In this document: positions 15,700 to 22,468 of the stretch, one piece after another
How positions within the stretch are numbered: position 1 is the stretch's first letter
How the letters are laid out: each line of letters opens with the position of its first letter
Source of the DNA: Lentzea indica
Lineage (GTDB): Bacteria; Actinomycetota; Actinomycetes; Mycobacteriales; Pseudonocardiaceae
NCBI RefSeq assembly: GCF_012184385.1
Contig: NZ_VSRL01000041.1
Span: 15,928-52,413, forward strand
Direction of reading: 5' to 3'
Length of the DNA: 36,486 bases
Made by a program: the position numbers and the translations under genes
The notes under the pieces: generated by a model
What the model saw: only the letters and a program-made list of their open reading frames with translations
Databases searched by the model: none
What the model was told of the DNA's origin: nothing

Positions 15700-16955
15700 A
15701 CCCTCGCCGCTGGTGGTTGCGGCGGTCGCTGCGTTTTCGCATCACCGTGGTGGCCACGGGGGTGGCGTTGTTGTGTTTGCTGGCCTTCACCGGGCTGGCG
15801 CCCGCGTTGATCGGGATCATTCAGATCACGGCGGTGGACCAGGAGCTGGAGAAGGCGCCGGCGCGGGTGTTGGACGTGTCTGGTGTGCCTGTGGACGGGA
15901 AGCCGCCGCTTCCGTTGACGGCGCAGGACATTCGGACGTTGAAGTCCGGGGAGCCGGTGCTGCGGCTGGAGGGGGCGTCGGCGTATCGGTTCCGGGGGCG
16001 GGTGGTGTTCTCGGGGGACGGGACGCCTCGGCTCGAGGTGTACGCGCACACGTTGCTCGGGTACGAGAACGCCAACACGCTGGGGACGCGGTGGTTGGCG
16101 GTCGCGGCGGTGCTGGTGGCCGGGCTTGTGGGGATCGCGACGTGGTTGGCTGTGCGATCGTCGTTGCGGCCTGTCGAGCGGATGCGGGTCGCTGCTGGGG
16201 AGTTGCCGCACGGGGAGCGCCTGCCGGTGCCGCCGTCACGGGACGAGTTGCAGGCGCTGGCGCAGGCGCTCAACGCGTTGCTGGCGCGCAGGGACGAGGC
16301 GTCTGATCGGCTGCGGAGGTTCACGGGGGACGCGGCGCATGAGTTGAGGTCGCCGGTTGCCTCGGTGCGGGCTCAGGCCGAGGTCGCGGTGGCGCATCCG
16401 GATCCGGACTTCTCGATCGAGGTGCTGGAGTCGGTGGTCGAGGAGTCGATCCGGCTCAGCGCGCTGGTGGACTCGTTGCTGATCCTGGCGCGGGCGGACA
16501 CGGGGAAGCCGTCGCGGGCCGAGGCCGTGGATCTGGTGCTGGAGGCCGAGTCGGCGATCTCCAGGCTCGGGACGGAGTTGCTGGTGCGGCTGAACGCTCC
16601 GCCCTCGGCGTGTCTCGTGTCGGCCACCCGGTCCGAGGTCGAGCTGGTGCTGGACAACCTGCTGCGCAACGCGGCGCGGTACGCGTTCTCGACGATCACC
16701 CTGACGCTGGTGCCGGTCGGGCGGGACGTGCGGTTGCTCGTGGACGACGACGGGCACGGCATTCCCGTTGAGCATCGGGCGAAGGTGTTCGACAGGTTTT
16801 ATCGAGTGGAAGAGGATCGCGGGCGCGGGTCGGGTGGCTTCGGGCTCGGGCTCGCGTTGGTGGCGCATCTGGTGCAGCGGCGTGGCGGCACGGTCAGGGC
16901 CGCGGAGTCACCTGCCGGTGGTGCGCGTTTGGAGATCCGCTGGCCGTCCTGGTAG
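15696..16955 (+). CDS. Sensor histidine kinase
   Basis: A 419-residue membrane kinase. Helix 1 (about 16-40) and helix 2 (about 136-155) flank an extracytoplasmic sensor of about 95 residues. A HAMP-like linker (RSSLRPVERMRVAAGELPHG) follows. The HisKA box FTGDAAHELRSPVASVRAQ contains the phosphorylated His215. The ATPase has the N-box ELVLDNLLRNAARYA, G1 DDDGHGIP and G2 GSGGFGLGLALV. It should phosphorylate the preceding response regulator. The signal is unknown; a cell-wall or membrane stimulus fits the ABC/LolA-like neighbours, but that is inference. Confidence 0.93.
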   Translation: MNPRRWWLRRSLRFRITVVATGVALLCLLAFTGLAPALIGIIQITAVDQELEKAPARVLDVSGVPVDGKPPLPLTAQDIRTLKSGEPVLRLEGASAYRFRGRVVFSGDGTPRLEVYAHTLLGYENANTLGTRWLAVAAVLVAGLVGIATWLAVRSSLRPVERMRVAAGELPHGERLPVPPSRDELQALAQALNALLARRDEASDRLRRFTGDAAHELRSPVASVRAQAEVAVAHPDPDFSIEVLESVVEESIRLSALVDSLLILARADTGKPSRAEAVDLVLEAESAISRLGTELLVRLNAPPSACLVSATRSEVELVLDNLLRNAARYAFSTITLTLVPVGRDVRLLVDDDGHGIPVEHRAKVFDRFYRVEEDRGRGSGGFGLGLALVAHLVQRRGGTVRAAESPAGGARLEIRWPSW

Positions 16956-16963
16956 CAATCACT

Positions 16964-17746
16964 GTGCCAGAGTTGCGAGCGTCGGCGCTGGTCGACGCGC
17001 CTGTTGCCACTGTTGCCGGTGCCCTGTTGGACACCGCGCTGATCACCGGGTTCGGGGTCAAGGTCCCGGGTCCCTTGCTGTGCGTGGGAGATGTGCTCAC
17101 CGGGGCGCTGGGTGTGAAGCTGACGGTCACCCGTGCCGATCTGTCCGGTGTGTCGGCCGCTGGGGACTTTCTGGAGCTGCACACGGATCTCGTGGTCACC
17201 GGCGCCGGGACGATGGTGATCGACCGCGTCAGCTGGACGACGGTGGGTGGCGTGGTCGGGCGGTTCGCGGACGTCACTGTCGGGCGCGGGATGGCGTTGC
17301 GGGTGCTGGAGAAGCGCTCGGCGCTGCTGGCGGAACGGTGCGAGGAGCTCAGAGACGCTCGGGTCGTGGTCGGTGCGGCGATCGTCCGGGGTGGACGGTT
17401 GCTGGCTCAGCAGCGGTCCTATCCGGAAAGTCATGCTGGGCAGTGGGAACTGCCCGGCGGACGGGTCGAGGACGGCGAGAAGCCGGAAGAGGCGCTGGTC
17501 CGCGAGTGCGTGGAAGAGCTCGGCGTGTCGATCGAGGTCGGCGAGCAGGTCGGGCCGGACGTGCCGTTGCGCAAGGACATGGTCCTGCGGATCTTCGAGG
17601 CGAAGCTGGCCGAGCTCGACGGCGGTGAGCCGGAAGCGTTGGAGCACAACGCTGTCCGGTGGCTCACCGCCGGCGAGCTGCCGTCAACGGACTGGCTGCC
17701 CGCGGACCGGGTGCTGGTGCCCGCCCTTCAGGAGCTCCTCAACTGA
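16964..17746 (+). CDS. Nudix hydrolase (MutT2-like) with an extra N-terminal domain
   Basis: A 260-residue two-part protein. The C-terminal 130 residues are a Nudix enzyme: VVVGAAIVRGGRLLAQQRSY, WELPGG, and the Nudix box with G-x5-E-x7-REC-x-EELG (GGRVEDGEKPEEALVRECVE, then ELG). It resembles mycobacterial MutT2, which removes pyrophosphate from dCTP-type (methylated or oxidised) nucleotides; DWLPADR near the end is also MutT2-like. The N-terminal 130 residues (ASALVDAPVATVAGALLDTA, then VTRADLSGVSAAGDFLELHT) look like an SRPBCC/START-type ligand-binding fold, which is not part of usual MutT2. GTG start 8 nt after the kinase gene with no clear ribosome binding site. The stop overlaps trpS by 8 bp. 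Confidence 0.82.
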   Translation: MPELRASALVDAPVATVAGALLDTALITGFGVKVPGPLLCVGDVLTGALGVKLTVTRADLSGVSAAGDFLELHTDLVVTGAGTMVIDRVSWTTVGGVVGRFADVTVGRGMALRVLEKRSALLAERCEELRDARVVVGAAIVRGGRLLAQQRSYPESHAGQWELPGGRVEDGEKPEEALVRECVEELGVSIEVGEQVGPDVPLRKDMVLRIFEAKLAELDGGEPEALEHNAVRWLTAGELPSTDWLPADRVLVPALQELLN

Positions 17747-18662
17747 GTCCGGAAAGACGCAGCGCCCCGGCCAGCCGGTGCTGCGCGCGTTCGCGGGCCC
17801 TTTCCGCGCCCACCGAGCGGATGCGGTCCAGTTCCGCCGGGTCGGCGAGGAGCTCCAGCGTGCGGTCGCGCACGGGGCGGAGCTCCTCGATCACCGCTTC
17901 GGCCACGACGTTCTTGAGGTCGGAGAACCTGCTCGTGTAGTCCTCGGGCTCCTTGCCGGTGCAGGAGGCGAGGATCTCGGTCAGGTTCGCGATGCCCTCG
18001 GTGGACGAGACGGCGCGACGGACCTTGCGCCGCACCAGATCCGGTTCGTCGAGCACGAACACGACGCCCGTGGAGCTCTGTGCGGACTTGTCCATCTTGC
18101 GCGCCGGGTCCGAGAGGTCCTTGATGCGCGCACCCACCTTCGGCACGACCGCGGTCGGGACGATGAACGCCTCGCCGTAGGCGTTGTTGAAGCGGCGGGC
18201 GAGCGCGCGGGCCAGTTCGACGTGCTGGAGCTGGTCCTCGCCGACCGGGACCTCCGCGGTGCCCTGCAGCAGGATGTCCGCGGCCATCAGCACCGGGTAG
18301 GTGAGCAGGCTGAGACGCACGGAGTCGCGGCCGAGCGACTTCTCCTTGAACTGGATCATGCGTGCGGCCTCGCCGTACGTGCAGGTGCACTCCAGCACCC
18401 AGTTCAGCGCGCCCAGCTCGCGGATCAGATCGCTCTGCACGCACACGCTGGCCGGGTCGATGCCAGAGGCGATGAGAACGGCGAGCTGTTCGCGCGTCAT
18501 GGATCGCAGACGTTGAGGGTTGTGCGACGACGTCATCGCGTGCAGGTCGCTGATGAAGTACACGTCCTCGTCGGTGCCCTCACGGGCCCACGTCCGCAGT
18601 GCACCCAGGTAGTTGCCCAAGTGGACCTGGCCGGAGGGCGTGATGGCGGAGAGCCGGATCAT
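17739..18662 (-). CDS. trpS: Tryptophanyl-tRNA synthetase
   Basis: A 307-residue class I aminoacyl-tRNA synthetase that joins Trp to tRNA-Trp. The HIGH-type motif is PSGQVHLGNYLGA at residues 9-21 and the KMSKS-type motif is ARKMDKS. YFISDLHAMTS, LLTYPVLMAADILLQ and VPVGEDQLQHVELAR are specific to TrpRS. The start MIRLSAITPSG is fixed by family length and by AAAGGA 8-9 nt upstream. The gene is controlled by a ribosome-type attenuator (18705-18802) and a hairpin over its ribosome binding site (18669-18687). In Streptomyces coelicolor the auxiliary, indolmycin-resistant trpRS1 is also regulated by attenuation. Whether this is the housekeeping or an auxiliary enzyme cannot be decided here. Confidence 0.96.
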   Translation of the reverse strand: MIRLSAITPSGQVHLGNYLGALRTWAREGTDEDVYFISDLHAMTSSHNPQRLRSMTREQLAVLIASGIDPASVCVQSDLIRELGALNWVLECTCTYGEAARMIQFKEKSLGRDSVRLSLLTYPVLMAADILLQGTAEVPVGEDQLQHVELARALARRFNNAYGEAFIVPTAVVPKVGARIKDLSDPARKMDKSAQSSTGVVFVLDEPDLVRRKVRRAVSSTEGIANLTEILASCTGKEPEDYTSRFSDLKNVVAEAVIEELRPVRDRTLELLADPAELDRIRSVGAERARERAQHRLAGALRLSGLS

Positions 18663-18668
18663 GATGTT

Positions 18669-18687
18669 GGTCCTTTCGTGAAGGACC
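18669..18687 (-). promoter_or_regulatory. Hairpin enclosing the trpS ribosome binding site
   Basis: On the minus strand GGTCCTT-CACGA-AAGGACC forms a perfect 7-bp stem. The 3' arm contains the AAGGA that should pair with 16S rRNA 8 nt before the trpS ATG. The site could therefore be hidden unless the helix is opened, which would add translational control to the attenuator upstream. Confidence 0.6.
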
Positions 18688-18704
18688 GCCCGGACGAAAC
18701 GCAC

Positions 18705-18729
18705 AAAAGAGCCGCCCGTCTCGGGCGGC
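18705..18729 (-). terminator. trpS attenuator: Rho-independent terminator
   Basis: On the minus strand GCCGCCCG-AGA-CGGGCGGC is a perfect 8-bp stem followed by TCTTTT. It sits between the leader peptide and trpS. Its 5' arm (GGCCGCC, 18730-18724) can instead pair with GGCGGCC (18765-18759) at the end of the leader-peptide frame. That segment can itself pair with GGCCGC just after the Trp codons. This is the mutually exclusive terminator/antiterminator layout of ribosome-mediated attenuation. Confidence 0.88.
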
Positions 18730-18751
18730 CTGTGTTCGCGTCAGCGCACAG

Positions 18752-18802
18752 CTACTCCGGCCGCCTGAAAGCGGCCCACCAGAAGGCGTTCAGAGTGCGC
18801 AC
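18752..18802 (-). CDS. trpS leader peptide (MRTLNAFWWAAFRRPE)
   Basis: A 16-codon minus-strand frame starting GTG at 18802 and ending TAG at 18752 encodes MRTLNAFWWAAFRRPE, with two adjacent Trp codons (18781-18776). A ribosome stalled there for lack of charged tRNA-Trp would cover GGCCGC at 18776-18771, which begins at once after the Trp codons. That frees GGCGGCC to form the antiterminator and lets trpS be transcribed. No ribosome binding site precedes the GTG. It lies 7 nt after a TATACT -10 box, so the peptide is probably translated from a leaderless mRNA. Confidence 0.85.
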   Translation of the reverse strand: MRTLNAFWWAAFRRPE

Positions 18803-18809
18803 GATCAGC

Positions 18810-18838
18810 AGTATAGGACTACCGTTGAAGGATGTTCA
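18810..18838 (-). promoter_or_regulatory. trpS leader promoter
   Basis: On the minus strand TGAACA (18838-18833), 17 nt, then TATACT (18815-18810). The leader-peptide GTG begins 7 nt after the -10 box, so it should be at or within 1 nt of the transcription start. The promoter overlaps the start of the divergent YciI-like gene. Confidence 0.65.
18820..18825 (+). promoter_or_regulatory. Candidate -10 box for leaderless YciI-like gene
   Basis: TACCGT fits TAnnnT and is followed by 6 nt and then ATG at 18832. A GAAGG touches the ATG directly, too close to act as a ribosome binding site, so a leaderless start is more likely. The box lies inside the divergent trpS promoter. Confidence 0.4.
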
Positions 18839-19134
18839 TCGTGCTGCTGAAGTACGTCGCGCCACTGGAACAGATCGACTACGCCCTCCCCGACCACCGC
18901 GAGTGGGTCGAGAAGCAGTACGAGCGAGGGTTGTTCCTCGCCTCAGGGCGACAGGTGCCGAGGGTCGGCGGCGTGATCATCACGCGCCCCATGCCCCGCG
19001 GCAAGCTCGAAGCGCTGCTCGCCACGGACCCGTGGGCCGAGCAGAAGCTGGTCAAGTACGAGATCTGCGAGTTCGAGGCGACGCGGACGGCGCCGGAGCT
19101 CGTGAAGCTGAACGAGGCGGTCCTGCAGCACTAG
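18832..19134 (+). CDS. YciI-like protein
   Basis: A 100-residue protein that covers the YciI/YCII alpha-beta barrel fold: MFIVLLKYVAPLEQIDYALP, then DHREWVEKQYERGLFLASGR and GVIITRPMPRGKLEALLATD, closing with VKYEICEFEAT. The conserved His-Asp pair is present as PDHREW, with Asp again in LATDPWAE. Members are small, mostly uncharacterised cytoplasmic enzymes; some act as dehydrochlorinases or lactonases. No reaction can be assigned. It is divergent from trpS and its stop interlocks with the convergent protease gene in CTAG. Confidence 0.9.
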   Translation: MFIVLLKYVAPLEQIDYALPDHREWVEKQYERGLFLASGRQVPRVGGVIITRPMPRGKLEALLATDPWAEQKLVKYEICEFEATRTAPELVKLNEAVLQH

Positions 19135-20006
19135 AGTCCGGTCAGCCACGCGATCGCGGTGTCGAGCACGCGATCGTGGATGTCGCCTGAGTTCGAGACC
19201 AGCGTCATCGGCGCGATCGGCGCGTTGCCGTAGGTGCGTCCGGTGCGGTCGGCCATGTGCGCGGTGGTGATCGCGAGCCGCGCGCCGTCAGGGAGCGGGA
19301 ACGTCTGGTTGGCCGTCGCGAAACCGGCGGTCGGCTCGCCGAAGGTGTGGACGTTCTCCGCGCCGAGGAACGAGACCAGCACGGCCTCGCCGGAACTGGC
19401 CGTTCTCCCGTTCGTCAGCACCGCCACCGGCCGGTTCGCCGGCTTCGGGATCCTCCTGAACACGAACGTCCTGCGCCGGCCCTGGTAGACGTGCCTGGCG
19501 CGGATGCCCCACTCGGTCGTGGTGCCGTCCGGTGTGACGAACGCGCCGGTCTTGCCTTCGCCGAGCAGCGGCGACGCCACCGTGAGCATCGGGTACATGT
19601 CGCCACCGCCGTTGCCGCGCAGGTCGACCACCCAGCCGGAAGGCCGCCGCGTGATGAGGCCGCGCATGACCTTGAGACCCGCGGTGACGTAGGCCGAGCG
19701 GTTCCGGGACGCGGTTCGTGGAAGCAGCAGGTGCGCGGTGGAACCGATCATCCGGCCCGTTGGGACGGTCACCTTCGGTGACGCGCCTGCGCGGTGGGAC
19801 GTGATCAGGTGGGTGTGCGGGTTGCCGAGCGTGGCGATCACCTGACGGATCGCGGCGTAGGTGTCCTCAGGAGCGCTCGCGCCGGCCGTGGCGAGGTGAG
19901 CTTCAGCACGTAGTGCGGGCCAGTCGGCCTTCGTGCTCTCCATGGAGTGCCGCTCGAGGAGGTCGAGCGCCTTGTCGACGTACGCGCGCACCCGGTCGGC
20001 TCTCAA
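19131..20006 (-). CDS. S41-family (Tsp/CtpA-like) peptidase without PDZ domain
   Basis: A 291-residue protein with the S41 core: GWVVDLRGNGGGDMYPML, then VAVLTNGRTASSGEAVLVSF with the catalytic Ser in TASSGE. FGEPTAGFATANQTFPLPDG and TAHMADRTGRTYGNAPI follow. The first 90 residues are a helical cap. There is no PDZ domain and no signal peptide, so it is probably cytoplasmic. The classical Tsp Lys/Gln pair after the Ser is not obvious; PTAGF replaces it, as in other members of this subgroup. Start: TTG at 20006 overlapping the preceding stop (TTGA), with GTG at 19991 as alternative. It appears coupled to the upstream Cys/Lys-rich microprotein. Confidence 0.8.
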   Translation of the reverse strand: MRADRVRAYVDKALDLLERHSMESTKADWPALRAEAHLATAGASAPEDTYAAIRQVIATLGNPHTHLITSHRAGASPKVTVPTGRMIGSTAHLLLPRTASRNRSAYVTAGLKVMRGLITRRPSGWVVDLRGNGGGDMYPMLTVASPLLGEGKTGAFVTPDGTTTEWGIRARHVYQGRRRTFVFRRIPKPANRPVAVLTNGRTASSGEAVLVSFLGAENVHTFGEPTAGFATANQTFPLPDGARLAITTAHMADRTGRTYGNAPIAPMTLVSNSGDIHDRVLDTAIAWLTGL

Positions 20007-20158
20007 GCGGCCTTCTTCAGCGCCTTCTTGGCCGCCTTCTCCGCCTTCTTCGCAGCCTTCTTCCTGGCCTTGTCCCGCTCCTTGAGCAGGAAGGGCACCG
20101 GGCAGCGCTTGCACTGAGGCTTCGACCGGCAGCACTTCTTCTTGAGCTTTTTACCCAC
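20003..20158 (-). CDS. Cys/Lys-rich microprotein (CC...CxxC, 51 aa)
   Basis: A 51-residue very basic protein: MGKKLKKKCCRSKPQCKRCP, a short linker, then a Lys/Ala helix built from AKKA-type repeats to the end. The four cysteines (CC, six residues later CxxC) could hold zinc or an iron-sulfur cluster. The tail resembles nucleic-acid-binding tails of actinobacterial histone-like proteins. Start: GTG 9 nt after GGAG; the frame is open further up (to 20218) but without family-like sequence. Its stop overlaps the protease start in TTGA. Function unknown. Confidence 0.75.
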   Translation of the reverse strand: MGKKLKKKCCRSKPQCKRCPVPFLLKERDKARKKAAKKAEKAAKKALKKAA

Positions 20159-20174
20159 TGGTTGCACTCCACTC

Positions 20175-20186
20175 CGACACGTGTCG
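20175..20186. promoter_or_regulatory. 12-bp perfect palindrome, possible operator
   Basis: CGACACGTGTCG lies 17-28 nt upstream of the microprotein start, in the 166-bp divergent gap before typA. Its size and symmetry fit a dimeric regulator site, but a 12-bp palindrome can occur by chance in GC-rich DNA. The rest of the gap holds TACTCT at 20247-20252, a possible typA -10 box, without a matching -35. Confidence 0.3.
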
Positions 20187-20324
20187 CTAGAGTAGGTGAG
20201 GCTCACTTCACTAGGCACTCTTGTGTGGTAATGCCGACGCAGCCGGTACTCTGGTGTACGGCTGTGCGCATTGACGTGTCCGGCGCGAGCCCCTCCAACG
20301 CCTTCGAAGCTCTAGGAGTTCTGC

Positions 20325-22220
20325 GTGCCCACGGCCACCGCGCCCGGTCTTCAGACGCGCACTGACCTGCGCAACGTCGCGATCATCGCGCACGTCGACC
20401 ACGGCAAAACCACGCTGGTCGACGCCATGCTGCGTCAGTCTGGTGCCTTCTCCGCGCGTGCCGAGCTGGTCGACCGGGTCATGGACTCCGGCGAGCTCGA
20501 GCGTGAGAAGGGCATCACGATCCTCGCGAAGAACACCGCTGTTCGTCGCCACACCCCTGACGGCGATGTCGTCATCAACGTCGTCGACACCCCCGGCCAC
20601 GCCGACTTCGGTGGCGAGGTCGAGCGTGCGCTCGCGATGGTCGACGGCGTCGTGCTGCTCGTCGACGCGTCCGAGGGCCCGCTGCCGCAGACCCGCTTCG
20701 TGCTGCGCAAGACGCTGGCCGCGGGTCTCCCCGTCATCCTGCTCGTCAACAAGGTCGACCGTCCCGACGCCCGGATCTCCGAGGTCGTCGAAGAGACGCA
20801 CGACCTGCTGCTCGACCTCGCGACCGAGGTGGGCGCGGACGACTCCGTGCTCGACCTGCCGGTCGTGTTCGCCTCCGCGCGCGCCGGTCGCGCGTCGCTC
20901 ACCCAGCCGGAGGACGGCGGCCTGCCGGACGAGGAGAACCTGGACACGCTGTTCCAGGTCCTGCTCGACCACATCCCGGCGCCGGTCGTCGAGGTCGACG
21001 CCCCGCTCCGCGCGCTGGTGACGAACCTCGACGCCTCGACGTTCCTCGGCCGCATCGCGCTCTGCCGCATCGCCGCGGGCAAGATGCGCAAGGGCGAGAT
21101 CGTCGCCTGGTGCCGTGAAGACGGCACGACGCAGCGCGTCAAGATCACCGAGCTCCTCATCACCGAGGCGCTCGACCGCATCCCCGCGGAAGAGGCCAGC
21201 GCGGGCGACCTGGTCGCCATCGCCGGCATCGCGGAGATCACCATCGGTGACACGCTCGCCGACGTCGACGACCCGCGTCCGCTGACCCGGATCACCGTCG
21301 ACGAGCCCGCCATCTCGATGACCGTCGGTGTGAACACCTCGCCGCTCGCCGGTCGCAACGGCGGCACCAAGCTGACCGCGCGCGTGCTCAAGGCCCGCCT
21401 CGACGCCGAGCTCGTCGGCAACGTGTCGGTCCGCGTGCTGCCGACCGAGCGTCCCGACACCTGGGAGGTGCAGGGCCGCGGTGAGCTGGCGCTGGCCATC
21501 CTGGTCGAGCAGATGCGCCGCGAGGGCTTCGAGCTGACCGTCGGCAAGCCGCAGGTCGTCACGCGGATGGTCGACGGCAAGATCCACGAGCCGTTCGAGC
21601 GTCTGACGATCGACGCGCCGGAGGAGCACCTCGGCGCGATCACGCAGCTCCTGGCGAACCGCAAGGGCCGCATGGAGAACATGTCGGGTCACGGCTCGGG
21701 CCGCATCAAGCTCGACTACGTCGTGCCGTCGCGTGGCCTGATCGGCTTCCGCACCGAGTTCCTGACCGAGACCCGCGGCACCGGCATCGCGAACGCCGTG
21801 GCCGAGGGCTACGGCCCGTGGGCCGGCGAGATCCGCACCCGTCACAACGGCTCGCTGGTCGCCGACCGCACCGGTTCGGTCACCGCCTACGCGATGATCC
21901 AGCTCGCGGACCGCGGCACGTTCTTCGTCGAGCCGGGCGCGGACGCGTACGAGGGCATGGTCGTGGGCGAGAACCCGCGCTCCGAGGACCTCGACGTCAA
22001 CGTGTGCCGTGAGAAGAAGCTCACGAACATGCGCACCTCCACCGCCGACGTGATGGAGACGCTGGCCCGCCCGCGCAAGCTGTCGCTCGAAGAGGCGCTG
22101 GAGTTCTGCGCCGTCGACGAGTGCGTCGAGGTGGCGCCGGAGGTCGTGCGCGTGCGCAAGGTGACGCTGGACGCGAACCTGCGTGGGCGTGAGCGCTCGA
22201 AGTTGAAGCAGCGCGGCTGA
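20325..22220 (+). CDS. typA: Translational GTPase TypA/BipA
   Basis: A 631-residue GTPase of the EF-G/LepA superfamily that binds the 70S ribosome and aids large-subunit assembly and stress adaptation. G1 AHVDHGKTT at about residues 22-30, switch/G3 DTPGHADF and G4 NKVD are intact. Domain II, two EF-G-like alpha/beta domains and the BipA-specific C-terminal domain (GRIKLDYVVPSRGLIGFRTE, then NMRTSTADVMETLARPRKLS) follow. GTG start with AGGAG 7 nt upstream. The next gene is lpqW-like, as in Mycobacterium tuberculosis (Rv1165-Rv1166). Confidence 0.97.
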   Translation: MPTATAPGLQTRTDLRNVAIIAHVDHGKTTLVDAMLRQSGAFSARAELVDRVMDSGELEREKGITILAKNTAVRRHTPDGDVVINVVDTPGHADFGGEVERALAMVDGVVLLVDASEGPLPQTRFVLRKTLAAGLPVILLVNKVDRPDARISEVVEETHDLLLDLATEVGADDSVLDLPVVFASARAGRASLTQPEDGGLPDEENLDTLFQVLLDHIPAPVVEVDAPLRALVTNLDASTFLGRIALCRIAAGKMRKGEIVAWCREDGTTQRVKITELLITEALDRIPAEEASAGDLVAIAGIAEITIGDTLADVDDPRPLTRITVDEPAISMTVGVNTSPLAGRNGGTKLTARVLKARLDAELVGNVSVRVLPTERPDTWEVQGRGELALAILVEQMRREGFELTVGKPQVVTRMVDGKIHEPFERLTIDAPEEHLGAITQLLANRKGRMENMSGHGSGRIKLDYVVPSRGLIGFRTEFLTETRGTGIANAVAEGYGPWAGEIRTRHNGSLVADRTGSVTAYAMIQLADRGTFFVEPGADAYEGMVVGENPRSEDLDVNVCREKKLTNMRTSTADVMETLARPRKLSLEEALEFCAVDECVEVAPEVVRVRKVTLDANLRGRERSKLKQRG

Positions 22221-22245
22221 GTCCGACGCTGACGTAACGCCTGAC

Positions 22246-22280
22246 GGGGCGGCTGGGCCAGTGGCCTGGCCGCCCTTCGT
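22246..22280 (+). terminator. typA terminator
   Basis: A 14-bp stem (GGGCGGC...GCCGCCC, two G-T wobbles) at 22247-22275, followed by TTCGTCGT, begins 26 nt after the typA stop. The T content is low, so termination is inferred mainly from stem strength and position. Confidence 0.65.
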
Positions 22281-22468
22281 CGTGTCCGGGGCGGCGTTTC
22301 AACGACCGAAAACCAGCCGATCCCAGGGCGAACCACCCGACCAGGTGAGCCGTACTACCCACCGTGCGAGCAACCCTCCATCCACCCGGCACGTCCACTC
22401 TAGTGGCGCGGGTGACAAAACTTGGGTTGCCCGAACGTCACCACCGTTCTTCTGGCAATGTGAGGACC

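Noticed and set aside
18240-18300. Non-functional TrpRS because of KMDKS instead of KMSKS
   Set aside because: As I recall, variation at the third position is common among TrpRS proteins, and all other motifs are intact.
18669-18838. T-box riboswitch upstream of trpS
   Set aside because: No T-box consensus (TGGNACCGCG) or specifier loop is present; the leader peptide with paired Trp codons and overlapping hairpins fits attenuation fully.
20211-21845. Minus-strand open frame (544 codons) opposite typA
   Set aside because: TypA is certain on the plus strand, and the antisense product is a repetitive Asp/Glu/Arg/Val composition artefact.
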